Assembly (NCBI GenBank): GCA_028822945.1
Contig: JAPKCN010000046.1
Coordinates: 1 to 10,938 of the forward strand
Length of the DNA: 10,938 nt
Source of the DNA: Porticoccaceae bacterium
Lineage (GTDB): Bacteria; Pseudomonadota; Gammaproteobacteria; Pseudomonadales; Porticoccaceae
Reading direction: 5' to 3'
The position numbers were made by a program, and so were the translations under genes. Shown here in pieces: positions 1 through 6,942 of the stretch. The notes under the pieces are model-generated. The model worked only from the letters and a program-made list of their open reading frames with translations. It made no database searches and had not been told where the DNA came from. Each line of letters opens with the position of its first letter. The first letter of the stretch is position 1.

Positions 1-64
1 AAAGCATGTCAAACACAAGCATCTAGACTTTATAGTATTAGTTGAAAAGAGTGGAGAGTTTCCG

Positions 65-1087
65 ATGATCGTCAACCACCGCGTTATACTTGCATCGCGT
101 CCGGACGGACCGCCGATAGATTCTAATTTTTCTGTTGAACCAGTTTCTCTGCGTACGATTGCGACGGGTGAGGTGCTAATTCAGAACCTCTATGTATCGC
201 TCGATGCGGGTTTTAGAAACTGGATGAACGAGGGTAGTGGCGATCATATATTACCCGCCATGGAGTTGGGTGCGCCGGTTATGGGTTTAACGCTCGGCCG
301 GGTAATTGAGAGTAAAAACCCAGCCTTTGCGGTGTCCGACCTGCTGATGTCGCGGATCGCTTGGGAGGAGTACAGTATCACCGACGGCACCCAGCACTGG
401 CTGGTAAATTTGCCGACTGACATCGATGCGCCACACAGTTACCACCTCGGGATACTCGGCGATACCGGCATGTCGGCATATTTTGGCCTAACCGATATCG
501 GTAAATTAATACCGGGTGAAACCCTCCTAGTTAGCGGAGCTGGGGGGGCGGTCGGTTCGGTAGCTGGGCAAGTAGGCAAAATTTATGGCGCCCGCGTGGT
601 TGGTATTGCCGGTAGCGATACAAAGTGCCAGCGCTTAGTTGACGAGTTGGGCTACGACGCAGCGGTCAACTATCGCGCAGCGGGCAACTTGAGCGCGGCG
701 ATTGCCGACGCTTGCCCGCAGGGCGTAGACGTGTATTTTGATAATATAGGTGGGCCGTTGCTACAGGCGGCAATTGATAATATAAACGAAAAGGCGCGCC
801 TTATACTCTGCGGTGCGATTAGCGATTACCACGCAAATGAAGCTGCTCCGGGACCCAACAATCTGTTTCAGCTAGTGACCAAGCAGGCGACCATGAGCGG
901 CTTGATGTGCCATTACCAACTCGATCGTTACGACGAGGCGCGCAACCAACTCATGGCCTGGGTCAACGGTGGGCAGTTGCGTAATATTGAGTATATGTCG
1001 ACCGGTATCGAGCGAGTTGGGCCGGCTTTTTGCGATATGTTTCAGGGTAAGAACTTTGGTAAAACTGTCGTTAAATTGGCTGATTGA
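65..1087 (+). CDS. NADP-dependent oxidoreductase, CurA/YncB type (MDR superfamily)
   Basis: A 340-aa zinc-independent medium-chain dehydrogenase/reductase of the curcumin reductase / prostaglandin reductase (leukotriene B4 dehydrogenase-like) family. Enzymes of this family use NADPH to reduce the double bond of alpha,beta-unsaturated carbonyl compounds in the cytoplasm. Visible marks are the N-terminal ILASRPDG stretch (residues 8-15), TGMSAYFGL (134-142), the glycine-rich nucleotide loop SGAGGAVGSVAGQ (157-169), VNYR (201-204), the DVYFDNIGG strand-turn (222-230) and the closing GKTVVKL (332-338). The length is normal for the family. The ATG at 65 has GGAG at 53-56, 8 nt upstream; a possible -10 box TATAGT lies at 31-36 without a convincing -35. 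A terminator-like hairpin follows, so it is probably transcribed apart from the next gene. It is a diverged paralogue of the reductase at 5894-6910. The family call is firm; the substrate is unknown. Confidence 0.9.
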   Translation: MIVNHRVILASRPDGPPIDSNFSVEPVSLRTIATGEVLIQNLYVSLDAGFRNWMNEGSGDHILPAMELGAPVMGLTLGRVIESKNPAFAVSDLLMSRIAWEEYSITDGTQHWLVNLPTDIDAPHSYHLGILGDTGMSAYFGLTDIGKLIPGETLLVSGAGGAVGSVAGQVGKIYGARVVGIAGSDTKCQRLVDELGYDAAVNYRAAGNLSAAIADACPQGVDVYFDNIGGPLLQAAIDNINEKARLILCGAISDYHANEAAPGPNNLFQLVTKQATMSGLMCHYQLDRYDEARNQLMAWVNGGQLRNIEYMSTGIERVGPAFCDMFQGKNFGKTVVKLAD

Positions 1088-1177
1088 CGGCCATTACTAT
1101 ACCCATTGAATGCGCTTAAAAATCCGCTAGGCACAATTCTGGGTTAGGCCAACGCATTTGATTTGTTTAACATGTCG

Positions 1178-1216
1178 GCCCGAGTATGCGATACCTCGGG
1201 CACTTGTAATTTTTTA
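1178..1216 (+). terminator. Probable rho-independent terminator after the first reductase
   Basis: GCCCGAG (1178-1184) pairs perfectly with CTCGGGC (1195-1201). Inside, TAT/ATA can add three more pairs with one bulged C and a GCG loop. A run of seven T follows at 1210-1216, about 8 nt after the stem, which is later than ideal. It lies 90 nt downstream of the stop at 1087 and upstream of the SDR start at 1305, so it would separate the two plus-strand genes. Confidence 0.55.
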
Positions 1217-1304
1217 TCATAAGCCTGCGCAAAGAGCATACCATGACCCCTACAATCTGCCAGAGGTGGGTAGTTTTTTTAACTGTATAATTGGAGATCC
1301 AACG

Positions 1305-2144
1305 ATGACTTACCAACCTTTTGACCCCGCTGCGCTTCATGGCAAATCTGCTATTATTACCGGAGGCTATCGCGGTATTGGTTTACAAGTTACGAAAACA
1401 CTAATGGATTACGGTATGCAGGTGGTCATTATGTGCCGCAATAGCGCCGACGCGCTGCCGGTCATCGAGGCTTTAAATGTGACGGCTGTGGAAAATCGAT
1501 CCGAGTCGCGGGCACACCTTGCCATCGGCAGCGTCAATGATGCATCCGATCGACAGGCAGCGTTGGCGACCGCAGAGGCCCTGGGGCAGTACGCGGTGTT
1601 AGTCAACAATGCTGGTACTGGGGCGTTTGGAGCCCTGGAGAGTCTCGACGATGATCAAATATACGATACCCTGACGACTAATTTGATCAGTCCCATGCAG
1701 CTCATCGCAGCATCGGCTCGAGTGTTTCGGGGCCACGAATTTGGCCGTATTATCAACATAGGTAGCGACGTGGTGTCTTATAATTTAGCCAATGCAGCGC
1801 CCTATGTGTGTTCCAAGATAGCCCTGCAGAAGATCACTGAACTCGCCGCCTATGAGGTAACACGTGACTTATCTGAATTTAACGGCGCGTATGTCGCCGG
1901 TGGGCCGGTCAATACCGACCTCGATATCCGAGTAAATTTCTTGCGTCTCGGAGCCACTGCGACGGAAATGATACAAAGCAGTGTCGACCAGTTCTCTAGC
2001 GAGGCGGATTACATGGAGATGATCAACCCCAAAGACACCCTCGGTCGAGTATTTCGTCTCGACGAGATTAAACCGGTGATCCGCTACATGCTCGAAGTGG
2101 CTAATAACGGGCAGGTTATTCCGCTTAGCGGCGCAGCAAATTGA
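1305..2144 (+). CDS. Short-chain dehydrogenase/reductase (SDR), classical type
   Basis: A 279-aa NAD(P)-dependent oxidoreductase with a complete classical SDR signature: cofactor loop TGGYRGIG (19-26), NNAG (101-104), structural Asn126, catalytic Ser154 and YVCSK (Tyr167, Lys171). SDRs of this type oxidise alcohols or reduce ketones; the substrate is not evident. The open frame continues upstream to a TTG at 1158, but the ATG at 1305 is preferred. It has GGAGA at 1293-1297 with a 7-nt spacer, it places the Rossmann strand about 15 residues from the N-terminus as usual, and the extra 49 residues would overlap the hairpin at 1178-1201 and match nothing in the family. After the catalytic lysine, GGPVNTD (199-205) sits where most SDRs have a PG motif. 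The gene is convergent with the SDR at 2540-3304. Confidence 0.87.
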   Translation: MTYQPFDPAALHGKSAIITGGYRGIGLQVTKTLMDYGMQVVIMCRNSADALPVIEALNVTAVENRSESRAHLAIGSVNDASDRQAALATAEALGQYAVLVNNAGTGAFGALESLDDDQIYDTLTTNLISPMQLIAASARVFRGHEFGRIINIGSDVVSYNLANAAPYVCSKIALQKITELAAYEVTRDLSEFNGAYVAGGPVNTDLDIRVNFLRLGATATEMIQSSVDQFSSEADYMEMINPKDTLGRVFRLDEIKPVIRYMLEVANNGQVIPLSGAAN

Positions 2145-2180
2145 CCCTCGAGCGACTGGTTAAGTTGAGGGCATTACTAA

Positions 2181-2208
2181 CTGGCGCGGTGTTTGATGGC
2201 CGCGCTAG
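2181..2208 (+). terminator. Hairpin downstream of the plus-strand SDR
   Basis: CTGGCGCGG (2181-2189) pairs with CCGCGCTAG (2200-2208), giving a 9-bp stem with one G-T wobble and a 10-nt loop. It starts 37 nt after the stop at 2144. No T-tract follows on the plus strand (CTATATAAG), so it is not a textbook intrinsic terminator. It could block 3' exonucleases or act with Rho. Confidence 0.4.
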
Positions 2209-2446
2209 CTATATAAGTCAATGTCCACCGAGATAGGTGAATGCCTTTACGGTCGTCGGATAGCAATCTTCAAATGGCGCTATTTACTACGCCGGTGTCT
2301 AATTAACACGAAATTTGCATATTTCTTCGATTAAACATTGCGATGGTAGTACCGCTGACAATCTTTATATCTAACACGTTCGGCGAAACACCAAACACTA
2401 TCGCTCATCTCTAGTGGCTGTTTCCGCGTTTTTGAGCTCTGTCGCT

Positions 2447-2484
2447 GCCACCTAAGACGCCGTACATTGCATGGCGTCGGTGGC
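2447..2484 (-). terminator. Long imperfect hairpin downstream of the minus-strand operon
   Basis: GCCACC (2447-2452) and GACGCC (2456-2461), separated by a 3-nt TAA bulge, pair with GGCGTC (2473-2478) and GGTGGC (2479-2484). This gives twelve Watson-Crick pairs around an 11-nt loop that can close further with G-T and T-A. It lies about 55 nt beyond the stop of the minus-strand SDR. No T-tract follows on that strand, so termination is inferred only from position and stability. Confidence 0.4.
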
Positions 2485-2539
2485 TAACTGAGGTGTCGGA
2501 AATGCGAGACGGTGTCTAGCGGCAACACTTGATAGCTTG

Positions 2540-3304
2540 TTAAAATTGGAGACCCTTGGTAAAGCCGCCATCTATAATAATATTGGTGCCAGTGGTGTTA
2601 CCGGACAGCGGGCTGGCCAGCAGCGCAACTTGCGAGGCGACTTCAGCGGCGGTACCCATGCGCCCGATAGGAATAGCGGCGACCGTGTTTGTGTAGATTT
2701 CTGGCATGGCATCACGGATATTATCCCATGCGCCGCCCTCGACTAAAATTGGGCCAGGGCTGACTGCATTGACGCGAATGCCTAATCCGGCCAAATCTTG
2801 GGATAGATTGCCCGAGTAGTTCAACAGTGCGGCTTTTAGTGCAGCGTAGGGTCCAGCACCCATAAAGGCCTCGATCGCGGCGGTCGATGAAATAATTACG
2901 ATCGATCCGCAGGTTGATTTTTCTAGGTGGGGTCGGGCGGCATTGACACTGCGTACAGTACCCATTAGATCCACTTCAAAGGTGTTGCGCCAGGTTTCTT
3001 CAGTGACCTCGCCACCGCCGGCACTGACGTTAGCGACCAATGTGTCGACGCCGCCGAGTTGACTAGCACAGCTGTCCACCCAGTTACCGAGCGCTTGTGC
3101 GTCGCTAATATCGACCGCACTGCCGACTACTTTGATGCCGTGTGAGGAAAGCTCGGAGATTGCTTTATCGACTTCACTGGCATTCCGCGAACAGATACCT
3201 AGGTTACAGCCTTCGGCGGCTAACTGCTCGGCGATAGCGCGACCAATGCCTTTAGTCGAGCCGGTGATTAGTGCATTTTTACCTTTTATTTGTAGATCCA
3301 TCAT
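2540..3304 (-). CDS. SDR family oxidoreductase with a VANVSAGGG motif
   Basis: A 254-aa classical-length SDR with TGSTKGIG (14-21), the VDIS acidic turn (Asp65), Ser139/Ser140, catalytic Tyr153 and Lys157 (YAALK), VSPGP (181-185) and the C-terminal IIIDGGFTKG. Two positions depart from the usual pattern. NNAG is replaced by VANVSAGGG (90-98), and the structural Asn of the catalytic tetrad appears as Asp112 (VDLMG). It is the last gene of a three-gene operon, 27 nt after the small acyl-CoA dehydrogenase subunit, which suggests it acts on the hydroxyl or keto group formed after dehydrogenation and hydration. Two adjacent ATGs (3304 and 3301) are possible. AAGGGG at 3313-3308 is 3 nt from the first and 6 nt from the second, so 3301 may be the real start. 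Confidence 0.87.
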   Translation of the reverse strand: MMDLQIKGKNALITGSTKGIGRAIAEQLAAEGCNLGICSRNASEVDKAISELSSHGIKVVGSAVDISDAQALGNWVDSCASQLGGVDTLVANVSAGGGEVTEETWRNTFEVDLMGTVRSVNAARPHLEKSTCGSIVIISSTAAIEAFMGAGPYAALKAALLNYSGNLSQDLAGLGIRVNAVSPGPILVEGGAWDNIRDAMPEIYTNTVAAIPIGRMGTAAEVASQVALLASPLSGNTTGTNIIIDGGFTKGLQF

Positions 3305-3331
3305 GATCCCCTTGTGGATAGTTTTGGGTAG

Positions 3332-4480
3332 TTAATTTTTCTGTAATTGTAATTGTAATTCTTTGAAGCGCTGCAAGTGGTACTGTGCGGTGCCAAACTG
3401 TTTTTCAACCAGCGTCAATCGTTTGAAATAGTGGCCGATGTTTAATTCGTCGGTCATGGCTATACCACCGTGCAACTGAAGTGCACCGTAACTAATTAAA
3501 CGCGCGGACTTATCTACGCGATATTTGAGTGCAGATAGCAATAGGCCACTATTTTCGTCGTTGTTGGTGAGCGCATCGGTGGTTGCGCCGAGCAGTGAAC
3601 GCGCTAGTTCGAGGGCAATGTACATGTCCACCATGCGGTGCTGGAGAGCCTGGAAACTGCCGATCGGCTGACCAAATTGGCGCCTTTGTTGGCAGTATTC
3701 GACAGTAGCTGACAATAGCGCTTGCATAGCGCCAATAGCTTCGGCACAGACTGCAAAGCAACCGCGGTCGAGCACACGATTGAGTTCGTCGGTCGCGGTT
3801 GAGACTAGCGCGTCGGCAGCGATCTCGACGTGATTCAAGCTGATCTCGCTGGCGCGGCGTCCATCCACGGTCACGTAGTCGGTGGCGGCGATCCCGGCCG
3901 CATGTCTATCGATTACAAATAGACCGATACCCTGAGATGATCGGACATCGCCCTCGATACGGGCGCTGATCACCAGAACATCTGCCAGTGGGCCATTGGC
4001 AACCACAGCCTTGGTGCCATTCAGCTGCCAGCCATGATCGGTTTTCAGCGCGCTGGTCGAGACATAATAGCGCTCGGCGCTATGTCCGGCTTCGCCATGA
4101 CCGAATGCGCCTTGGATATCGCCGCTCATTATGCCGTCGAGGTAGCGCTGTTTTAATACCGCTTGACCGCGTGCGATAACACCACCCGCCAGCACGACGG
4201 TTTCGAGGTAGGGCTCTAATACAAGGTGTTTGCCAAATGCTTGAAACAGCAGTGAAATCTCTGTCGGGCCGCCGCTGAATCCGCCGTCGCAGTCATCGAA
4301 CGGCAGTCCAAGCCAGCCCATGTTGGCAAATTGCTGCCACTGCGGATGCGGCGCCAGCAGATCGCCATTTGCGGTCGATCGGCGTGCGTCAAAGCTGTAG
4401 GTGTCAGTCAAGTACTTACTTACGCTGTCGGCCAGCATCTGTTGTTCGTCGTTGAGGTTGCGGGTCGTATCTGCTTGCAT
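3332..4480 (-). CDS. Acyl-CoA dehydrogenase, small (probably non-catalytic) subunit
   Basis: A 382-aa acyl-CoA dehydrogenase fold protein resembling the small partners of two-component dehydrogenases (pimeloyl-CoA PimD-like; heteromeric FadE of steroid side-chain degradation). Seen: the N-terminal helical domain with WLGLPFDDCDGGF (56-68), a beta domain with WQLNGTKAVVANG (151-163), RRQFGQPIGSFQALQH (266-281) and LHGGIAMTDE (336-345), which belong to the C-terminal FAD/dimer domain. The position of the Glu in YEGT of medium-chain enzymes is Phe362 (QFGT). The helix-G Glu of isovaleryl-type enzymes aligns with Gly240. So no general base is visible and the subunit probably supports FAD binding or assembly. 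Its ATG shares one base with the stop of the large subunit (TAATG), indicating translational coupling and equimolar synthesis. The C-terminus carries an LQLQLQ stretch coded by a hexanucleotide repeat. Confidence 0.88.
   Translation of the reverse strand: MQADTTRNLNDEQQMLADSVSKYLTDTYSFDARRSTANGDLLAPHPQWQQFANMGWLGLPFDDCDGGFSGGPTEISLLFQAFGKHLVLEPYLETVVLAGGVIARGQAVLKQRYLDGIMSGDIQGAFGHGEAGHSAERYYVSTSALKTDHGWQLNGTKAVVANGPLADVLVISARIEGDVRSSQGIGLFVIDRHAAGIAATDYVTVDGRRASEISLNHVEIAADALVSTATDELNRVLDRGCFAVCAEAIGAMQALLSATVEYCQQRRQFGQPIGSFQALQHRMVDMYIALELARSLLGATTDALTNNDENSGLLLSALKYRVDKSARLISYGALQLHGGIAMTDELNIGHYFKRLTLVEKQFGTAQYHLQRFKELQLQLQKN
3342..3359. repeat. Three perfect TGTAAT hexanucleotide repeats inside a gene
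   Basis: TGTAAT is repeated exactly three times at 3342-3359. On the coding (minus) strand this gives the Leu-Gln repeats of the last residues of the small acyl-CoA dehydrogenase subunit. Copy-number change would keep the frame. Confidence 0.8.
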
Positions 4481-5664
4481 TATCTGAGACCCAGCACGGC
4501 GCGAGAAATAATATTGCGCTGGATCTCAGCACTGCCGCCGTAGATTGTTGCTGCGCGCATGTTGACGTATTCGGCAAAGGTGGTTATGGCATTTTCAGGG
4601 CCGACCACTTTACCGCTGTAATCAACTTCGAGAGCGGCGTGCTGCAATGGTGCATTGTGTGCGCCGAGAGCATCGCTCGACAGAGCACTTATTTTTTGAC
4701 TAAGTTCCGTGCCGGCCAATTTTGCTACGCTGGTTAACGATCCTGGAGCGTCGCTAGCCTTGATGCGCTGCTCGGTGTACTCGAGCGCCAGAGCATCGAT
4801 CTCGAGTTCTGCCAAGTCGGCGCTAAAGGCCGGCTCCTCTAAATAGCAGATGCCATTGTGGGCGTATTGCTGTCCGGCAATGGCGCGGACTTTGGCGAAC
4901 AATTTCTGATGGTCAATCGAGTAATTGTGGCCACCGCGTTCGAACTCGAGAAGATATTTGGCAACGTTCCAACCCTGGTTTTCTTCGCCAATCAGGTTGG
5001 TAACTGGAATCCGCGCATCGCTGAAAAATACCTGACATTGCTCGACGGTGCCGTCGAGGCCGATGATCTCGCTTAGGCTAATCCCTTGGGTATCCATGTC
5101 GGCAAGTAAGAAGCTAATGCCAGCTTGCGGCCGTCCTTCTGTCGAGGTGCGCACTAGGCAAAAAATTTTATTAGCACGATGGGCAAAACTGGTCCAGATC
5201 TTGGAGCCATTGACCACATAGTGATCGCCGTCGCGTTCCGCGCGGGTCGCTAGAGATGCCAGATCGGAGCCGGCGCCGGGTTCGGAGTAGCCTTGGCACC
5301 AGATATCATCGCCAGCCAGCATACGCGGTAAATAGTGGTGTTTTTGTTCCTCGGTGCCATACTTAATGATAATTGGCCCAAGCATTTGTATGCCCAGTGC
5401 CATTATCGCCGGGGCACCACCGAGTTTGAGTTCACGTTGAAATATTTGTCTTTGGTTTTGCGTCCAGTTTGTACCGCCATGTTCCTCAGGCCACTCTGGC
5501 GCAGCCCAGCCCTGCTTATGGAGGATTTTGTGCCAGCGCAGCGCACAGTCGTAGTCAGCAAACACACTCGTCATGTTGCGCCCGGAGCGTTTCAGGTCGG
5601 CGCTCAAATATTCAACTAGGAACTGCCGCACCTCAGTCTGAAAGGTTATTTCTTCTTCGGTCAT
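4480..5664 (-). CDS. Acyl-CoA dehydrogenase, large catalytic subunit
   Basis: A 394-aa FAD-dependent dehydrogenase that introduces a 2,3-double bond into an acyl-CoA and passes electrons to electron-transfer flavoprotein. Marks are the helical N-terminal domain with GWAAPEWPEEHGG (52-64), the substrate/FAD loop QGYSEPGAGSDLASL (124-138), VNGSKIWTS (151-159), LLEFERGG (238-245) and the C-terminal IYGGSAEIQRNIISRAVLG (374-392). The medium-chain-type catalytic Glu (YEGT) is Gly376 here; Glu242 in the LxxER context matches the helix-G base of isovaleryl-CoA dehydrogenase. It overlaps the small subunit by one base, as expected for a heteromeric enzyme of the PimC/PimD or ChsE type. Such heteromers often serve bulky, branched or ring-bearing acyl-CoAs. 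The start has only a weak GGA at 5674-5672 with a 7-nt spacer. A good promoter candidate lies at 5752-5779. Confidence 0.9.
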   Translation of the reverse strand: MTEEEITFQTEVRQFLVEYLSADLKRSGRNMTSVFADYDCALRWHKILHKQGWAAPEWPEEHGGTNWTQNQRQIFQRELKLGGAPAIMALGIQMLGPIIIKYGTEEQKHHYLPRMLAGDDIWCQGYSEPGAGSDLASLATRAERDGDHYVVNGSKIWTSFAHRANKIFCLVRTSTEGRPQAGISFLLADMDTQGISLSEIIGLDGTVEQCQVFFSDARIPVTNLIGEENQGWNVAKYLLEFERGGHNYSIDHQKLFAKVRAIAGQQYAHNGICYLEEPAFSADLAELEIDALALEYTEQRIKASDAPGSLTSVAKLAGTELSQKISALSSDALGAHNAPLQHAALEVDYSGKVVGPENAITTFAEYVNMRAATIYGGSAEIQRNIISRAVLGLR

Positions 5665-5725
5665 AGATTTTTCCGTTAGGTTACTCGGAGAGGGCAGTGG
5701 TATGTCGCTCGAGTATCACAGCAAA

Positions 5726-5747
5726 GAACAAACAGAATAGATTGTTT
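5726..5747 (-). promoter_or_regulatory. Putative operator A, before the acyl-CoA dehydrogenase operon
   Basis: On the plus strand GAACAAA (5726-5732), 8 nt, ATTGTTT (5741-5747). The halves match as an inverted repeat at 5 of 7 positions. It starts 4 nt downstream of the candidate -10 box, over the expected transcription start. It matches the elements at 8666-8687 and 10060-10081 in half-site, spacing and orientation, with 15 of 22 bases identical to the latter. Confidence 0.45.
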
Positions 5748-5751
5748 ATGA

Positions 5752-5779
5752 ATTGTAGCTACCTCGGGAAATTTATCAA
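5752..5779 (-). promoter_or_regulatory. Sigma-70-type promoter candidate for the acyl-CoA dehydrogenase operon
   Basis: Read on the minus strand, TTGATA (5779-5774) is separated by 16 nt from TACAAT (5757-5752); each hexamer matches the consensus at 5 of 6 positions. Transcription would start near 5745, giving a leader of about 80 nt before the ATG at 5664. It lies in the 229-bp gap after the upstream reductase gene, so the dehydrogenase operon can be transcribed on its own. Confidence 0.55.
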
Positions 5780-5893
5780 TCATTTAATCGTCCTAATATA
5801 CATTTCAAAAGCCTATCGGCAGTCGTTTGTAAAGCCCACAAGTCAACTCCGTGCGGGTGATAAATATTGGCTGCGTGAATCCTCCAAGGAGCT

Positions 5894-6910
5894 TTATAGG
5901 CTTTGCCGCTGTGCGCTGACCGCCACTAATTGTTTACCCTGGTTAGCGCCTTGAAATAGAGCGATTAAGGCACTGGGTAGGGCCTCAAAGCCTTGATTAA
6001 GGGTGTCTGCATGTTGCAGTTTTCCGCTGGCTACCAGTGGTTGCATTGCCTCGATCGCAGCGCTAAATTCTGTGGTATGGTCGAGCACAATAAACCCCTG
6101 CATGCTCGCTCGTCGAAAAATCAGATTAAAATAGTTGGCTGGCCCGCTCAGCGGACTACTCGCGTTGTAGCGTGAAATACCGCCACAAAGGACTACCCGC
6201 GCGGCGTTCCGAATCAGGCCGAGCGCAGTATTTAAGATCTCTCCACCGGCGTTATCAAAATAGATATCGATACCGTCGGGGCAGGCGTGCGCAAGTTGCT
6301 GCTGCCAGTCGGGATCGCGGTAATTGACCGCCGCATCAAAACCGAGCGTATCGGTCAACCACTCGCATTTTGTCGCGCTGCTGGTGATACCAACAACCCG
6401 ACATCCGCGAATTTTTGCCAATTGCCCAGCCACTGATCCGGTGGCCCCGGCGGCGCTGGATACCACAAATATGTCCCCATCGGTGGGTTTGCCTATGCGC
6501 TCGAGGCCAAACCAAGCGGTCATTCCGGTAATGCCAAATATGCCGATGGCGGCGCGCAATGATACTCCCTCTGGCACGCGCTGGAGCGCCGTGGCATCGG
6601 CTTTGTGCAGATAGTATTGTTGCCAGCCAAAACTGCCAGTGACTAAACTGCCGACTGGGTAGTCGGCATTATTTGACAAACTGACGCGCCCGGCCCCAAA
6701 GCCGCGCATCACGTCGCCGAGTGCAAGCGGCGCAATATAGTCGGCGCGATTCTCCATCCAGCCGCGCATCGCCGGCTCCAGCCCCATGTATTGAACTTCG
6801 ACAAGAATATCGCCGGCTTCAGGTGTCTGAATTGGCGTCTCGACCAGCATGAAATCACTCTCGCGCACCATCCCCTCGGGTCTCGCCGCAAGTAAAAATT
6901 GTTTGTTCAA
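5894..6910 (-). CDS. NADP-dependent oxidoreductase, CurA/YncB type, TTG start
   Basis: A 338-aa zinc-independent MDR enzyme, paralogous to the gene at 65-1087. Shared marks are the N-terminal LLAARPEG (6-13), ITGMTAWFGLERIG (127-140), the cofactor loop SAAGATGSVAGQLAKI (152-167), FDAAVNYRD (191-199), IDIYFDNAGG (214-223) and the closing GKQLVAV (325-331). It should reduce an activated C=C bond with NADPH. The start codon is TTG at 6910. AGAGGA (6923-6918) lies 7 nt upstream, and only this start keeps the conserved first beta strand; the first internal ATG (residue 14) would delete it. It follows the acyl-CoA ligase by 32 nt, so both are probably co-transcribed and act on the same CoA-linked or free enone intermediate. 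No clear intrinsic terminator follows. Confidence 0.9.
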   Translation of the reverse strand: MNKQFLLAARPEGMVRESDFMLVETPIQTPEAGDILVEVQYMGLEPAMRGWMENRADYIAPLALGDVMRGFGAGRVSLSNNADYPVGSLVTGSFGWQQYYLHKADATALQRVPEGVSLRAAIGIFGITGMTAWFGLERIGKPTDGDIFVVSSAAGATGSVAGQLAKIRGCRVVGITSSATKCEWLTDTLGFDAAVNYRDPDWQQQLAHACPDGIDIYFDNAGGEILNTALGLIRNAARVVLCGGISRYNASSPLSGPANYFNLIFRRASMQGFIVLDHTTEFSAAIEAMQPLVASGKLQHADTLNQGFEALPSALIALFQGANQGKQLVAVSAQRQSL

Positions 6911-6942
6911 ACTAAGGTCCTCTGGATTTATTAAAGGTAGAT

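Larger units (their letters stand above)
2145..2539. other. 395-bp non-coding convergent intergenic region with two hairpins
   Basis: This lies between the stop codons of two convergent SDR genes. I see no credible coding frame, tRNA or insertion-sequence remnant. It holds two stable inverted repeats (2181-2208 and 2447-2484), one about 40-60 nt beyond each stop codon, and an AT-richer centre around 2300-2400. GGTGTC recurs at three places (about 2293, 2492 and 2511), too short to interpret. Most likely it is a bidirectional termination zone. A small RNA cannot be excluded, though no clear promoter was seen. Confidence 0.5.

Noticed and set aside
1286..1291. Perfect TATAAT just before the SDR start at 1305
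   Set aside because: It has no -35 box at the right distance, and transcription from it would start near 1298 and exclude the ribosome-binding site; probably chance.
1158..1304. Upstream extension of the plus-strand SDR from a TTG at 1158
   Set aside because: It has no ribosome-binding site, overlaps a terminator hairpin and adds 49 residues foreign to the family; the ATG at 1305 has a good GGAGA.
5697..5954. Plus-strand 85-aa open frame in the gap before the dehydrogenase operon
   Set aside because: It overlaps the 3' end of the minus-strand reductase and shows no family pattern; its region is better explained by a promoter and operator.
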